Of a DNA stretch of 64,000 bases, positions 53,610-62,297 are shown in pieces. Numbering within the stretch: the stretch's first letter is position 1; each line of letters begins with the position of its first letter. The translations under genes and the position numbers were made by a program. Under the pieces are notes generated by a model. That model made no database searches. It was given only the letters and a program-made list of their open reading frames with translations, and was not told where the DNA came from. Source of the DNA: Chitinophagales bacterium (GTDB taxonomy: Bacteria > Bacteroidota > Bacteroidia > Chitinophagales > LD1); NCBI GenBank assembly GCA_026129525.1, contig JAHCHW010000004.1, positions 186,001 through 250,000 on the forward strand, given 5' to 3'.

Positions 53610-55316
53610 ATGAGGAAGGCTTTTTTATCGTTGCTTGTGCTGGCATCAACTCAAGGCTGCCAACAAAAAACCGTTTTCCATCAGGCAACAAGCTCGCCCG
53701 AAGAATTACAAACGCATACGGAAGTTTTTAAAAAGCGCATCGAAAAAGTTGGCGATAATATTTATGTAGCCATCGGCTACGGGCTTGCCAACAGTATTTT
53801 AATTGAAGGAAAAGACAGCACCATTATTGTTGACTGCATGGAGAGCATGGAGGCAGGCGAAGAAGTGAAACGCACTTTTGACAGTATTTGTTCCAAACCC
53901 GTTAAGGCAATTATTTATACACACTTTCACACCGACCATACTTCGGGAGCAAAAGCATTGGCGGGAAACACACAGCCCGATGTGTTTGCACAGGAGTTGC
54001 TGCCGCATTACTTAGACCAAACCGCAGCGGTGGTTCGCTACATTACCGAAAAACGCGCCTACCGCATGTTTGGTGTTTACTTAGAAAAAGATGCGCTGGT
54101 AAACTGCGGCATTGGTCCCGAACTGCACATACACGAAGGAAGTGAGTTGGGTGTGCTGCGCCCAACGGTTACATTTCGCGATTCGCTCGATGTAACGGTT
54201 GCCGGTATTCATTTGAAAATGTATCACGCGCCCGGTGAAACGCCCGACCAACTGATGGTGTGGCTGCCCGAAACAAAAACGCTGTTGTGTGGCGATAATC
54301 TTTATAAAGCATTTCCGAACCTCTACACCATTCGCGGAACGGGCTACCGCGATGTAAACCTTTGGAAAAACAGCTTAGATAAAATGCGATACCTGCATCC
54401 CGAAGTCATTGTGCCGAGCCATACCGAAGTAATTCGCGGTGCGGAAACGGCTTACAAGATACTTACCGATTACCGCGATGCCATACAGTTTGTGCACGAC
54501 CAAACCGTGCGCGGCATGAACAAAGGATTAACGCCCGATGAGTTGGCGGAAACCGTAATACTTCCCGAACACTTACAGCAGAATGAATGGCTGAAAGAGT
54601 TTTACGGCAAAACAAAATGGAGTGTGCGAACCGTGTTTGATGGTTACATGGGTTTTTTTGATGGCAATCCGACTGCGCTTCTGCCGCTTGGCAAAAATGA
54701 ACGCGCCAAAAAATTAGAGCAGTTAGCCGGAGGCAAAAGCAAACTTGCCGAACAAATTGAACAAGCAATGAACAACAAAGAATTTCAATGGGCATTAGAA
54801 TTAACCGACAACTATCTTGCGCTTTACCCCGATGATAAAAAAGTGTTGGAGCATCGCATCAATTCGCTTATTGCGCTGGGCAGCGCGCAGAGCAATCCGA
54901 ATGCGCGGCATTATTACCTAACCTGTGCTTTAGAGTTGCAGGGATTGAAAAACGAAGGACTCATAAAACCCACCCCCGATTTGGTAAAAGACATTCCGCT
55001 TAGTTCTATTTTCAATGGTATGGCCGCACATTTGAATCCCGAAAAAAGTATAGATGTGCAACAACGCGTGTTGTTCAATTTTACCGACAGCAAAAAACAA
55101 TGGATGGTCGAAATTCGCAAAGGAGTAGCCGAAGTGCAACCGTTTAAAACCGGTGAACCGGATATTACTATTCATGTAAAAGAAGTGGTGTGGAAAGAAT
55201 TGGCTGCAAAAATCCGCAAACCCTTGCCCACCTATTTAAGCGGTGAAGTAAAAGTAGATGGTGGGCAGGTGGCTTTTCTCAAGTTTTTGAAGTTGTTTGA
55301 TTTGAAAGAGGATTGA
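53610..55316 (+). CDS. MBL-fold metallo-hydrolase, alkyl-sulfatase-like, with C-terminal SCP2 domain
   Basis: A 568-residue exported protein. The N-terminus MRKAFLSLLVLASTQGCQQK has a weak lipobox, so it may be a lipoprotein. Metal-binding motif THFHTDHTSG (H105, H107, D109, H110) and later histidines in LCGDNLY and PSHTEVIRG define the metallo-beta-lactamase fold. The middle (GYMGFFDGNPTALLPL, about 348-363) is the alkyl-sulfatase dimerisation domain, and the C-terminal 100 residues (VEIRKGVAEVQPFKTGEPDI, LSGEVKVDGGQV) are an SCP2-like sterol/lipid-binding domain. This order is that of SdsA1-type alkyl sulfatases. The substrate is inferred to be a long-chain sulfate ester; it is not proven. 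Confidence 0.9.
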   Translation: MRKAFLSLLVLASTQGCQQKTVFHQATSSPEELQTHTEVFKKRIEKVGDNIYVAIGYGLANSILIEGKDSTIIVDCMESMEAGEEVKRTFDSICSKPVKAIIYTHFHTDHTSGAKALAGNTQPDVFAQELLPHYLDQTAAVVRYITEKRAYRMFGVYLEKDALVNCGIGPELHIHEGSELGVLRPTVTFRDSLDVTVAGIHLKMYHAPGETPDQLMVWLPETKTLLCGDNLYKAFPNLYTIRGTGYRDVNLWKNSLDKMRYLHPEVIVPSHTEVIRGAETAYKILTDYRDAIQFVHDQTVRGMNKGLTPDELAETVILPEHLQQNEWLKEFYGKTKWSVRTVFDGYMGFFDGNPTALLPLGKNERAKKLEQLAGGKSKLAEQIEQAMNNKEFQWALELTDNYLALYPDDKKVLEHRINSLIALGSAQSNPNARHYYLTCALELQGLKNEGLIKPTPDLVKDIPLSSIFNGMAAHLNPEKSIDVQQRVLFNFTDSKKQWMVEIRKGVAEVQPFKTGEPDITIHVKEVVWKELAAKIRKPLPTYLSGEVKVDGGQVAFLKFLKLFDLKED

Positions 55317-55325
55317 AAAAACTTA

Positions 55326-55730
55326 CTACTGTGTTCCGTAACGCTCAGTGCGTAGCACATAAATATCGGGCGAGCAGTGCCCTTCGGTTATTTGCATGTA
55401 TTCATACGTAAGTGTATCGCCCGTTTTGTAGCCAAGGCTGTCTAATTCTTCCTTTGAAATGTATCCGGGAAACTCCGAGCTGTAGTAAAGCGTGTCGGTG
55501 GTACCATCCATGTAAAGCGTAAGAATAATATCGCGGTAGTTGTTATTTAGTTCCAAAATTTCGGTAATAACCGCAGGATAGTAAAAGTGGTTGTAAGCGC
55601 AGGGTCCGCCATCGGGAGTTTGAGTTGCATTATTGCACGATGCTGTAATTAGCATAAGCAAAGCAAGCAACCATGCCACCCCGTTGCTTTCAAACTTGCA
55701 GTATTTTTTGCCTGATAAATCTTTATTCAT
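55326..55730 (-). CDS. Small hypothetical lipoprotein
   Basis: A 134-residue lipoprotein from the ATG at 55730. A hydrophobic segment ends in the lipobox LITASC (about residue 32), then NNATQTPDGGPC. The rest (FYYPAVITEILELNNNYRDI, DTLYYSSEFPGYISKEELDS, DIYVLRTERYGTQ) is not recognised; two cysteines may form a disulfide. The frame is open upstream to 56174, but that part lies antisense to the SCP2 gene and is not coding. Confidence 0.72.
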   Translation of the reverse strand: MNKDLSGKKYCKFESNGVAWLLALLMLITASCNNATQTPDGGPCAYNHFYYPAVITEILELNNNYRDIILTLYMDGTTDTLYYSSEFPGYISKEELDSLGYKTGDTLTYEYMQITEGHCSPDIYVLRTERYGTQ

Positions 55731-55881
55731 CACATGAAGATACAAACAGCGGGGTATCTTTACGCTTATCTTGTTGAACAATGTTGATTCAACGAAAATG
55801 AATGCAGAGATAAACTTCTTCCCTATCTCCCTTTCTATTTTAATTTGGCGCCCGTTATAAAAAACAAAATCAACTAAAAAC

Positions 55882-56178
55882 ATGGCATTCGACACTATTT
55901 TAACCAACCTAACCAACAGCGCAAGTAAAGCGGCTGCACTCGGCAAAACTTTAAAATTCGATTTTGGCGCAAACAAAATTTTTGTGGACGGCACCGGTGA
56001 AGGCAACCTTGTTACTACCGAAGACAAAGAGGCAGATTGTACCGTTGGTGTATCGGAAGAAGACCTGCTCGCTATTATGACCGGCAGTTTGAACCCCATG
56101 ATGGCGTTTATGAGCGGCAAAATAAAGGTGCAGGGCGATATGAGTGTTGCCATGAAAATGCAGTCGCTTTTCAAATAG
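55882..56178 (+). CDS. SCP2 sterol-binding domain protein
   Basis: A 98-residue stand-alone SCP2 domain (VDGTGEGNLVTTEDKEADCT, VSEEDLLAIMTGSLNPMMAF, MSGKIKVQGDMSVAMKMQSL). SCP2 proteins bind lipids or fatty acyl-CoA in a hydrophobic pocket. No signal peptide, so cytosolic. The alkyl-sulfatase-like protein upstream carries the same domain at its C-terminus. Confidence 0.93.
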   Translation: MAFDTILTNLTNSASKAAALGKTLKFDFGANKIFVDGTGEGNLVTTEDKEADCTVGVSEEDLLAIMTGSLNPMMAFMSGKIKVQGDMSVAMKMQSLFK

Positions 56179-56234
56179 TCAGCAGGCTATTGAACAGCTA
56201 TTTCCCCTTACACTTTTCATTCTCTCATATTTAT

Positions 56235-56242
56235 TAGGTTTG
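56235..56242 (+). promoter_or_regulatory. Candidate -7 box for the E2 gene
   Basis: TAGGTTTG, an exact TAnnTTTG match, lies 19 bases before the ATG at 56262. Same octamer as the SRP RNA promoter. Confidence 0.55.
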
Positions 56243-56261
56243 CCTAACCCAAATCAACAAC

Positions 56262-57479
56262 ATGGCAGAAGCTATCCGATTAGGCAGAATGACCGATACC
56301 ATGGAGGAAGGTTTTATTGCCGAACTGAACATTAAAGTTGGCGATAAACTGAAAGCAGGCGATACCATTGCCGAAGTAGAAACCGACAAAGCCACCCTTC
56401 CGCTAGAATCGTATTTCAATGGAACCGTTTTGCACGTTACCGCTAAAAAAGGCGATACGCTTAAAATAGGCGACCTTATTGCTATAGTTGGAAAAGAAGG
56501 AGAAGATTTTTCGGCATTGCTGAAAGAGCCTACAGCTAACAGCCCACAGTCTGCGGTAAAAACTGAAAAGGAATTAAAATCTGAAAGTTCAACTCCAAAA
56601 TCTGAAACTAAAGTGGTTGAGGCAGGCGCTTTGTCCGATGCACGTGTAAAAGCATCGCCACTGGCACGAATGATTGCCAAAGAGAAAGGAATTAACCTAA
56701 GTCAAATTAAAGGTACCGGTGAGGAAGGCAGAATTGTAAAACGCGATTTGGAAAACACTTCGGCTTCGGGCTTTACCGCTGCACCTTTTGTAGGCACAGA
56801 AAGTTTCCGCGAAGTACGCGTGAGCCAAATGCGAAAAACCATTGCCAAACGCTTAAGCGAAAGCAAAAACGGAGCACCGCATTTTTACCTCACCGTTGAC
56901 CTTAACATGGATAACGCTACGGCTTTCCGTTCGCAGTTAAACAATGTGTTACCCATAAAAATTTCGTTCAACGATATTGTTATAAAAGCTGTTGCAAAAG
57001 CCATTCGCCAGTATCCGGCAGTAAACTGTTCGTGGTTGGGCGATACTATTCGTTATAATGAACATATCCATATAGGAATGGCGGTAGCGGTGGAAGAAGG
57101 CTTGCTGGTGCCGGTTATAAAATTTGCCGATGGCAAACACCTTCAGCAAATTTCAACAGAGGCAAAAACACTGGCTGAGAAAGCAACAACCAAAAAATTA
57201 CAACCCAACGAAATGGAAGGAAACACCTTTACCATTTCCAACCTCGGCATGTTGGGCATTGAAGAGTTTACGGCTGTTATTAACCCGCCCGATGCCAGCA
57301 TACTGGCAGTAGGCGCAATTCGGCAAGAGCCGGTAATAATTAACGGAGAAATAAAAACGGGCAGCCGTATGAAAGTTACGCTCAGTTGCGACCATCGCGT
57401 GGTGGATGGTGCTACAGGTGCAAAGTTTCTTCAGGTATTGAAAAACGTGTTGGAAAATCCTGTAAGCCTTTTACTGTAA
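56262..57479 (+). CDS. Dihydrolipoamide acyltransferase, E2 component of a 2-oxoacid dehydrogenase (probably pyruvate)
   Basis: A 405-residue E2 protein. Lipoyl domain at 1-75 with the lipoylated lysine K43 in VETDKATLPLE. A flexible, charged linker (about 80-125) is followed by the E3-binding domain (ASPLARMIAKEKGINLSQIK, GTGEEGRIVKRDLE, about 127-165) and the catalytic domain (about 180-405) with the HxxxDG motif in SCDHRVVDGATG (H378). The TLPLES segment after the lipoyl lysine favours pyruvate dehydrogenase E2 in this phylum, but branched-chain or 2-oxoglutarate E2 remain possible. No E1 or E3 genes are adjacent. Confidence 0.92.
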   Translation: MAEAIRLGRMTDTMEEGFIAELNIKVGDKLKAGDTIAEVETDKATLPLESYFNGTVLHVTAKKGDTLKIGDLIAIVGKEGEDFSALLKEPTANSPQSAVKTEKELKSESSTPKSETKVVEAGALSDARVKASPLARMIAKEKGINLSQIKGTGEEGRIVKRDLENTSASGFTAAPFVGTESFREVRVSQMRKTIAKRLSESKNGAPHFYLTVDLNMDNATAFRSQLNNVLPIKISFNDIVIKAVAKAIRQYPAVNCSWLGDTIRYNEHIHIGMAVAVEEGLLVPVIKFADGKHLQQISTEAKTLAEKATTKKLQPNEMEGNTFTISNLGMLGIEEFTAVINPPDASILAVGAIRQEPVIINGEIKTGSRMKVTLSCDHRVVDGATGAKFLQVLKNVLENPVSLLL

Positions 57480-57758
57480 TTCCACTTCGGCAATTGCCTC
57501 TAAAGGAATAGTGTTGCCGCCTTTCAGCAGAATAAACTTTTCGGTAGTAGCCCAAATGGTGGAGAGTACTTCTTTGTAGCCTTCTAACGTATTAAACACA
57601 ATACGGGCTTCGCTGCGGTAATTATTACCCAACAACATGGCAAGATACAGACGTTGATTCCGCTCTCTGATTTCAAAATCGGTAAAACGGTAGCTTGGTT
57701 TTCGGAATGAGCAATGGTGTAGTCTTTCCTTCTCGATTGGTTCTGCGAGGTTATTCAT
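57471..57758 (-). CDS. Hypothetical protein overlapping the E2 gene 3' end
   Basis: A 95-residue soluble frame. I do not recognise it. Segments RLYLAMLLGNNYRSEARIVF, EGYKEVLSTIWATTEKFILL and GGNTIPLEAIAEVELQ have a balanced, protein-like composition with alternating strands and helices. Its last nine bases overlap the E2 stop region tail-to-tail. Similar short proteins occur in Bacteroidota. Confidence 0.6.
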   Translation of the reverse strand: MNNLAEPIEKERLHHCSFRKPSYRFTDFEIRERNQRLYLAMLLGNNYRSEARIVFNTLEGYKEVLSTIWATTEKFILLKGGNTIPLEAIAEVELQ

Positions 57759-57886
57759 ATCACTTTCTTGTTCGTTACGCCTCTTATTACGTTGGGCGGG
57801 AGGAAAATGTTACTAAAAGTCCTTTAAGGGCTATTGACATTTCATTGATATTCAATTATGGCAGATTACAAAAACGATAAATAATG

Positions 57887-57894
57887 TAGGTTTG
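57887..57894 (+). promoter_or_regulatory. Candidate -7 box for the CoA-binding protein gene
   Basis: TAGGTTTG, exact TAnnTTTG, ends seven bases before the ATG at 57902, implying a leaderless or nearly leaderless transcript. Confidence 0.5.
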
Positions 57895-57901
57895 GCGCAA
57901 C

Positions 57902-58258
57902 ATGAAAACTTTAGTTTTAGGCGCTTCAATACATCCGGAACGCTATTCTTACAAAGCCATTAAACTGTTGCGTGCAAACGGCCACGAAGTAATTGCCGTG
58001 GGTTTAAACGGTGGTGAAGTGGCAGATGTAAAAATTACACCAACGTTTCCGTTGAACGAAAAATTTGATACACTCACCATGTATCTTAATCCGCTTCATC
58101 AAAAAGAATATTACAATGCCATTCTTAAAACAAAGCCTCGAAGAATTATTTTTAATCCCGGTGCTGAAAATGACGAACTGAAATTGCTGGCACAGCAAAA
58201 CGGAATTAAAACCGAAGAAGCGTGCACTTTAGTTTTGTTGAATACCGGACAATACTAA
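57902..58258 (+). CDS. CoA-binding domain protein (YccU/CoA_binding_2)
   Basis: A 118-residue cytosolic Rossmann-type protein. VLGASIHPERYSYKAIKLL, GHEVIAVGLNGGEV, FDTLTMYLNP and IIFNPGAENDELKLLAQQNG fit the CoA_binding_2 family, which is related to succinyl-CoA synthetase. Function unproven. The downstream SDR gene starts 43 bases later on the same strand. Confidence 0.88.
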   Translation: MKTLVLGASIHPERYSYKAIKLLRANGHEVIAVGLNGGEVADVKITPTFPLNEKFDTLTMYLNPLHQKEYYNAILKTKPRRIIFNPGAENDELKLLAQQNGIKTEEACTLVLLNTGQY

Positions 58259-58301
58259 GTTTATAATCCACAAACAATTAACTACTCAAACCATAAACAA
58301 T

Positions 58302-59183
58302 ATGACCAACTTAGAAGGAATGCTGAAAGAAGGAACTTTTAACGGCAAAAGTATTGTAGTTACAGGCGGAGGCACCGGACTTGGCAAATCAATGACCAGG
58401 TATTTTTTGCAATTAGGAGCCAATGTGGTTATCAGCAGCCGCAAGTTGGAAGTGCTGCAAAAAACTGCCGATGAACTGATGCAGGAAACAGGCGGACAGG
58501 TGTTGGCTGTACAGTGCGATGTACGTAAATACGAAGAGGTGGAAGCCATGCTGGCGGCAGCCGTTCAAAAATTTGGCAAAGTAGATACGCTGGTAAACAA
58601 CGCAGCAGGAAATTTTATTTCGCCCACCGAGCGTTTATCGCACCGCGCTTTTGACACCGTAGTAGATATAGTGCTGCGTGGCTCGTACAATTGCACATTG
58701 GCTTTTGGCAAGTATTGGATTAAACAACAGGAAACCGGCAAAACCGTGTTGAACATTGTAACCACCTACGCATGGACAGGCTCTGCGTATGTAGTTCCTT
58801 CTGCCTGTGCCAAAGCAGGTGTATTAGGAATGACACGCTCACTGGCGGTAGAGTGGGCAAAGTACGGCATTCGCACCAACGCCATTGCACCGGGACCCTT
58901 TCCAACAAAAGGTGCATGGGACCGGTTAGTACCCGGTGAGTTTCGCGATAAGCTTGATTTGAAAAACCGTGTGCCGTTAAAACGTGCAGGCGAACATCAG
59001 GAACTTTGCAACTTAGCTGCGTATCTTATCTCTGATTACTCCGGCTACATTAATGGCGATGTGGTAACTATTGACGGGGGCGAATGGCTGCAAGGCGCAG
59101 GCGAATTCAACTTGTTTGATGCCGTAACCCCGCAACAATGGGATATGATTGAAACAATGGTGCGCGGAGCAAAAAGCGAGTAA
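58302..59183 (+). CDS. Short-chain dehydrogenase, 2,4-dienoyl-CoA reductase-like
   Basis: A 293-residue NADPH-dependent SDR. Cofactor motif TGGGTGLG at 21-28 and NNAAGNF at about 98. The active-site stretch TYAWTGSAYVVPSACAKAG lacks the classical YxxxK tyrosine and instead shows the PSxxAKAG pattern of mitochondrial/peroxisomal 2,4-dienoyl-CoA reductases (DECR). Substrate is therefore inferred to be 2,4-dienoyl-CoA, used when unsaturated fatty acids are oxidised. The stop overlaps the next gene's start by one base. Confidence 0.92.
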   Translation: MTNLEGMLKEGTFNGKSIVVTGGGTGLGKSMTRYFLQLGANVVISSRKLEVLQKTADELMQETGGQVLAVQCDVRKYEEVEAMLAAAVQKFGKVDTLVNNAAGNFISPTERLSHRAFDTVVDIVLRGSYNCTLAFGKYWIKQQETGKTVLNIVTTYAWTGSAYVVPSACAKAGVLGMTRSLAVEWAKYGIRTNAIAPGPFPTKGAWDRLVPGEFRDKLDLKNRVPLKRAGEHQELCNLAAYLISDYSGYINGDVVTIDGGEWLQGAGEFNLFDAVTPQQWDMIETMVRGAKSE

Positions 59184-59839
59184 TGAGTTTCACCATAACA
59201 GAAGAAAACTACATCAAAGCCATTTTCCATCTTTCGGAAGAAGGCGATGAAAACATTTCTACCAATGGTATTGCCAAAGCCGTAAACGCTACCGCAGCTT
59301 CGGTTACCGACATGCTGAAAAAGCTGAAGCAGAAAAAAATTATCACCTACGAAAAATACTATGGCGTGCGCCTTACCGCGCAAGGCGAAAAAATTGCCAA
59401 GTCGGTTATCCGCAAACACCGGTTGTGGGAAGTGTTTCTGGTAGAAAAACTCGGCTATTCGTGGGATCAAATACACGATATTGCTGAACAATTAGAGCAT
59501 ATACAGAGCGATGAACTGATTGATAAACTCGAAAAGTTTCTCGGCTTCCCGAAGTTCGACCCTCATGGCGACCCTATACCCGATGCTTCGGGAAATATGA
59601 AAAGCCAAAAGCAATATCTGCTTAGTAAATTACAGAAAGGGTATAAAGGAACGGTGCTGGGGGTAAAGGACAGTTCATCGAAACTGCTGCAGTATTTGAA
59701 TGAGCTTGAAATTCATTTGGGAACAGGTATTGAGATAATGGATATTGTGGAGTTTGACGGCTCGTTGATTATTCAACTCAACAAGAAGAAAAAAGTAACC
59801 CTCAGCAAACAGGTGGCCCAAAATATTTTTGTGAGCTGA
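59183..59839 (+). CDS. DtxR/MntR-family metal-dependent transcriptional regulator
   Basis: A 218-residue repressor. N-terminal winged helix (SFTITEENYIKAIFHLSEE, NATAASVTDMLKKLKQKKII), metal-binding and dimerisation domain (VIRKHRLWEVFLVEKLGYSW, AEQLEHIQSDELIDKLEKFL), and a C-terminal FeoA/SH3-like domain. HxxE-type metal ligands (EQLEH, ELIDKLEKFL) are in place; Mn2+ or Fe2+ is the likely co-repressor. It overlaps the preceding SDR gene by one base, so translation is coupled, though the two have no obvious functional link. Confidence 0.92.
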   Translation: MSFTITEENYIKAIFHLSEEGDENISTNGIAKAVNATAASVTDMLKKLKQKKIITYEKYYGVRLTAQGEKIAKSVIRKHRLWEVFLVEKLGYSWDQIHDIAEQLEHIQSDELIDKLEKFLGFPKFDPHGDPIPDASGNMKSQKQYLLSKLQKGYKGTVLGVKDSSSKLLQYLNELEIHLGTGIEIMDIVEFDGSLIIQLNKKKKVTLSKQVAQNIFVS

Positions 59840-59911
59840 TGCTGTAGTTGGGTTAATGTGCGTTTTTACCTTTTGGATTTGTTTTAAATTTCTACACTAT
59901 AAACCAACATC

Positions 59912-60976
59912 ATGAAACCCATCCTCTACATCATTTTAGTCTGTTCCATTTTCTGTTGCAATAGCTTATCGGCACAACACTTTACCCTCCGCGCAGCAGG
60001 CGGCTACGGTTGGAACGTGTTTATGAAAAGCAGCGATATTATGGGACCCAAAGTGGACCCCTATACTCCCGAAAAAGATGCACTGGTGGTAATGGCAAAT
60101 ATTACACACCCGCACAAAGGCGACTCCGCTTACAAGTATCAACCCATCCGCGATTCGTATGCGCGCGGCATGAATTTTTCATTTGCATTTGGCTACAACA
60201 TTAACCCATACATTGGTGTTGAAATGGGACTCACCTACGTTAAGAGTGCCAACATTTCATGCACTCAAATTTACCCGTTGGTGTATCAGCCGTATTACGG
60301 TGCGCCTTTTGCGTACACCAATCATGCGTTTACGGCAAAAATTTCTACGAGTGCTTCCACACTGTCGCTTATGCCTTCCGTAATTGTGCAGGCTGCCAAA
60401 CCGGGCTGGATAGTATATCCTTACGCTCGCCTCGGTTTAAACCTTCCGGTATTCGGAATGCTCAACCACGAAGTAAATATTCATATTGACGACAGCGCAT
60501 TTATTGAAGCGCCCACACTGGCAAATCTGCTCAATAAATCGCCCTACTTCTTGGGCAACAATACCACCGTAAAACTGAAAACCGAAGGAACCGTTTCGTT
60601 AGGAGTAACCGGTGCCATAGGTATTGCTTACAAGCCTAAACCTTTCATAAACGTGTTTGCCGAAATAAACGGACAATACTTAGCCGTGCGCGCCAAACAA
60701 ACACATGTAACCGAGTGGAAAGCCGATGGTGTAGATAAAATTGAAGAGCGCGGCAAGTACCGAACCGAATTTGTGTATCACGATAACCTAACCGAAAATT
60801 CCAACAACGGCTCTGTTCGCCCGCCAAACGATAATCCCGAAACACCCAACTACGACCCCAACAAACCCAAAGATGATATTCGCCCTATTGGTCCGTTCAG
60901 CAATTTGGGTTTGAACGTGGGGGTTACATTTTTTCTGAGTAAAGAAACAGTGGGCAAGAAGAAAAAGAAAGAGTAA
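59912..60976 (+). CDS. Outer-membrane beta-barrel protein
   Basis: A 354-residue exported protein with signal peptide (MKPILYIILVCSIFCCNSLS, cleavage before AQ). Alternating strands such as AGGYGWNVFMKS, FSFAFGYNINPYIGVEMGLT, PYARLGLNLPVFGM and LGVTGAIGIAYKPKPFINVF form an eight- or more-stranded barrel, and it ends SNLGLNVGVTFFLSKE followed by a lysine-rich tail KKKKKE. The extended Asn/Pro loop (PDNPETPNYDPNKPKDD) before the last strand is unusual. Function unknown. Confidence 0.82.
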   Translation: MKPILYIILVCSIFCCNSLSAQHFTLRAAGGYGWNVFMKSSDIMGPKVDPYTPEKDALVVMANITHPHKGDSAYKYQPIRDSYARGMNFSFAFGYNINPYIGVEMGLTYVKSANISCTQIYPLVYQPYYGAPFAYTNHAFTAKISTSASTLSLMPSVIVQAAKPGWIVYPYARLGLNLPVFGMLNHEVNIHIDDSAFIEAPTLANLLNKSPYFLGNNTTVKLKTEGTVSLGVTGAIGIAYKPKPFINVFAEINGQYLAVRAKQTHVTEWKADGVDKIEERGKYRTEFVYHDNLTENSNNGSVRPPNDNPETPNYDPNKPKDDIRPIGPFSNLGLNVGVTFFLSKETVGKKKKKE

Positions 60977-60994
60977 TAACACCTTGCATCAATT

Positions 60995-61030
60995 AAAAAG
61001 CCCTCCGCGAAATCACGGAAGGCTTTTTCT
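60995..61030. terminator. Bidirectional terminator between the OM-barrel gene and the esterase gene
   Basis: AAAAAGCC, TCCG, loop cgaaatca, CGGA, GGCTTTTT: a long interrupted stem with A-run on the left and T-run on the right, lying between convergent genes at 60976 and 61049. It can terminate both transcripts. Confidence 0.88.
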
Positions 61031-61048
61031 TTTAGCGTTGTTGAGTGC

Positions 61049-62251
61049 TTATTCAAATACTACTTTCTTAACAGCGGCAGAACCATCGTTCATAACAAAA
61101 CGAACGAAGTAAATGCCCGATGAAATTCCGTTGCGGTTAATGGAAATGTTAGCGGATGTTACCTGTTGCTCATTCATCAATCTGCCGGTAGCATCCAGCA
61201 GTTGCACTTTTTCAAAACGGTTGATGTCTTTAAACGTAATGTTCAACACATCGTTGGCAGGGTTAGGAAACACCTTTACACCATTCAGGTCGAATACTTC
61301 TTTAATAGAAGTAGAAGAGCTGCACATTAAACTGTATAAGAAATTGGCTGAAGTGGTGTCCACTTCGGTCATCTTAGCAGCACTTGATTGCCATGGAACA
61401 TGCCCTGCACCCGGATAAACAATACTTACATGAGGAATGCTAAACATATTGTAGCGCGGCTCCAAAGCACCTAACCCGCATAAGCGAACCGGTGTTGCTC
61501 CGTTTTGTGCATTAGCACAGTTATACGGCACGGTGTAATCGGCATCGCCATGTGCGTTAAACGAAGGCTTGTTACCGGGACCTATAAACTCCGGCATGTT
61601 TAATCCGCCTGCCAAATTGATTACCCCCGAAAGTTCTGCGGAGTAGCCATCGTTACCACTGTTACCGTCAAAGCCGCCATTTTGATTGATGATAGTTTGA
61701 AAAGCCGGTGGTGCTTCGCCCAACGAATCAAGATAAATCAAGTGCATAAACAACACGGCCCCTGCCGAGTTCCCTCCTGCAAAAATCCAGTCGGGGTTAA
61801 TTTTATACGTGTTGGTAGTAGCTGCATCTTTTCTGAAAAAACGAATGGCAGATTTTCCATCGCTGATGGCTTTGAGAACGGTTTGTATTGCCGCTGATGA
61901 ATCGAGCATTACCAACGGATTGGCAGCAAGCCTGTAATTGATAGAGGCAGTAACATAACCGCGTTTTGCATAGTTGTTGCAAAGCGTTACCACTACATTG
62001 TCATCGGTTTTAGAACCGGAAATAAAACTGCCGCCATGCGCCAGTATAATTAATGGTCGCATAGAAGCGGTATCGCCCGTAGGTTCGTAAACATCTAACT
62101 TAAGCGTAGTGCTGTTGGCAGTAGAATAAGTAATGTCCGATGTTTTGGTAACGTTGGAGAAAATCATGTCTTTATACCGCTGGCCGCATTGGGCAAACAA
62201 CTGCGAGCCTGCAAGGGCAAAAACAAGTAACGAGTAGAGTTTGGTTTTCAT
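61049..62251 (-). CDS. Secreted esterase-like alpha/beta hydrolase with T9SS sorting domain
   Basis: A 400-residue exported protein. Signal peptide (MKTKLYSLLVFALAGSQLFA), then CGQRYKDMIFSNVTKTSDIT, LIILAHGGSFISGSKTD (HGG oxyanion motif), IFAGGNSAGAVLFMHLIYL (Ser in GNSAG) and PHVSIVYPGAGHVPWQSS with the likely catalytic His. Ends with a T9SS sorting domain (KVFPNPANDVLNI). It is a paralogue of the gene at 38508-40772 but has no Ig-like repeats. The substrate is unknown; a short-chain or polysaccharide-linked ester is plausible for a secreted esterase. Confidence 0.88.
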   Translation of the reverse strand: MKTKLYSLLVFALAGSQLFAQCGQRYKDMIFSNVTKTSDITYSTANSTTLKLDVYEPTGDTASMRPLIILAHGGSFISGSKTDDNVVVTLCNNYAKRGYVTASINYRLAANPLVMLDSSAAIQTVLKAISDGKSAIRFFRKDAATTNTYKINPDWIFAGGNSAGAVLFMHLIYLDSLGEAPPAFQTIINQNGGFDGNSGNDGYSAELSGVINLAGGLNMPEFIGPGNKPSFNAHGDADYTVPYNCANAQNGATPVRLCGLGALEPRYNMFSIPHVSIVYPGAGHVPWQSSAAKMTEVDTTSANFLYSLMCSSSTSIKEVFDLNGVKVFPNPANDVLNITFKDINRFEKVQLLDATGRLMNEQQVTSANISINRNGISSGIYFVRFVMNDGSAAVKKVVFE

Positions 62252-62297
62252 CGAAATGAAATTTGGTTAAACAAAAAGTTACCGAAAGTATAAACTT

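Noticed and set aside
55731..56174. N-terminal extension of the small lipoprotein frame to 282 residues
   Set aside because: It is antisense to the SCP2 gene; the lipoprotein signal begins at 55730.
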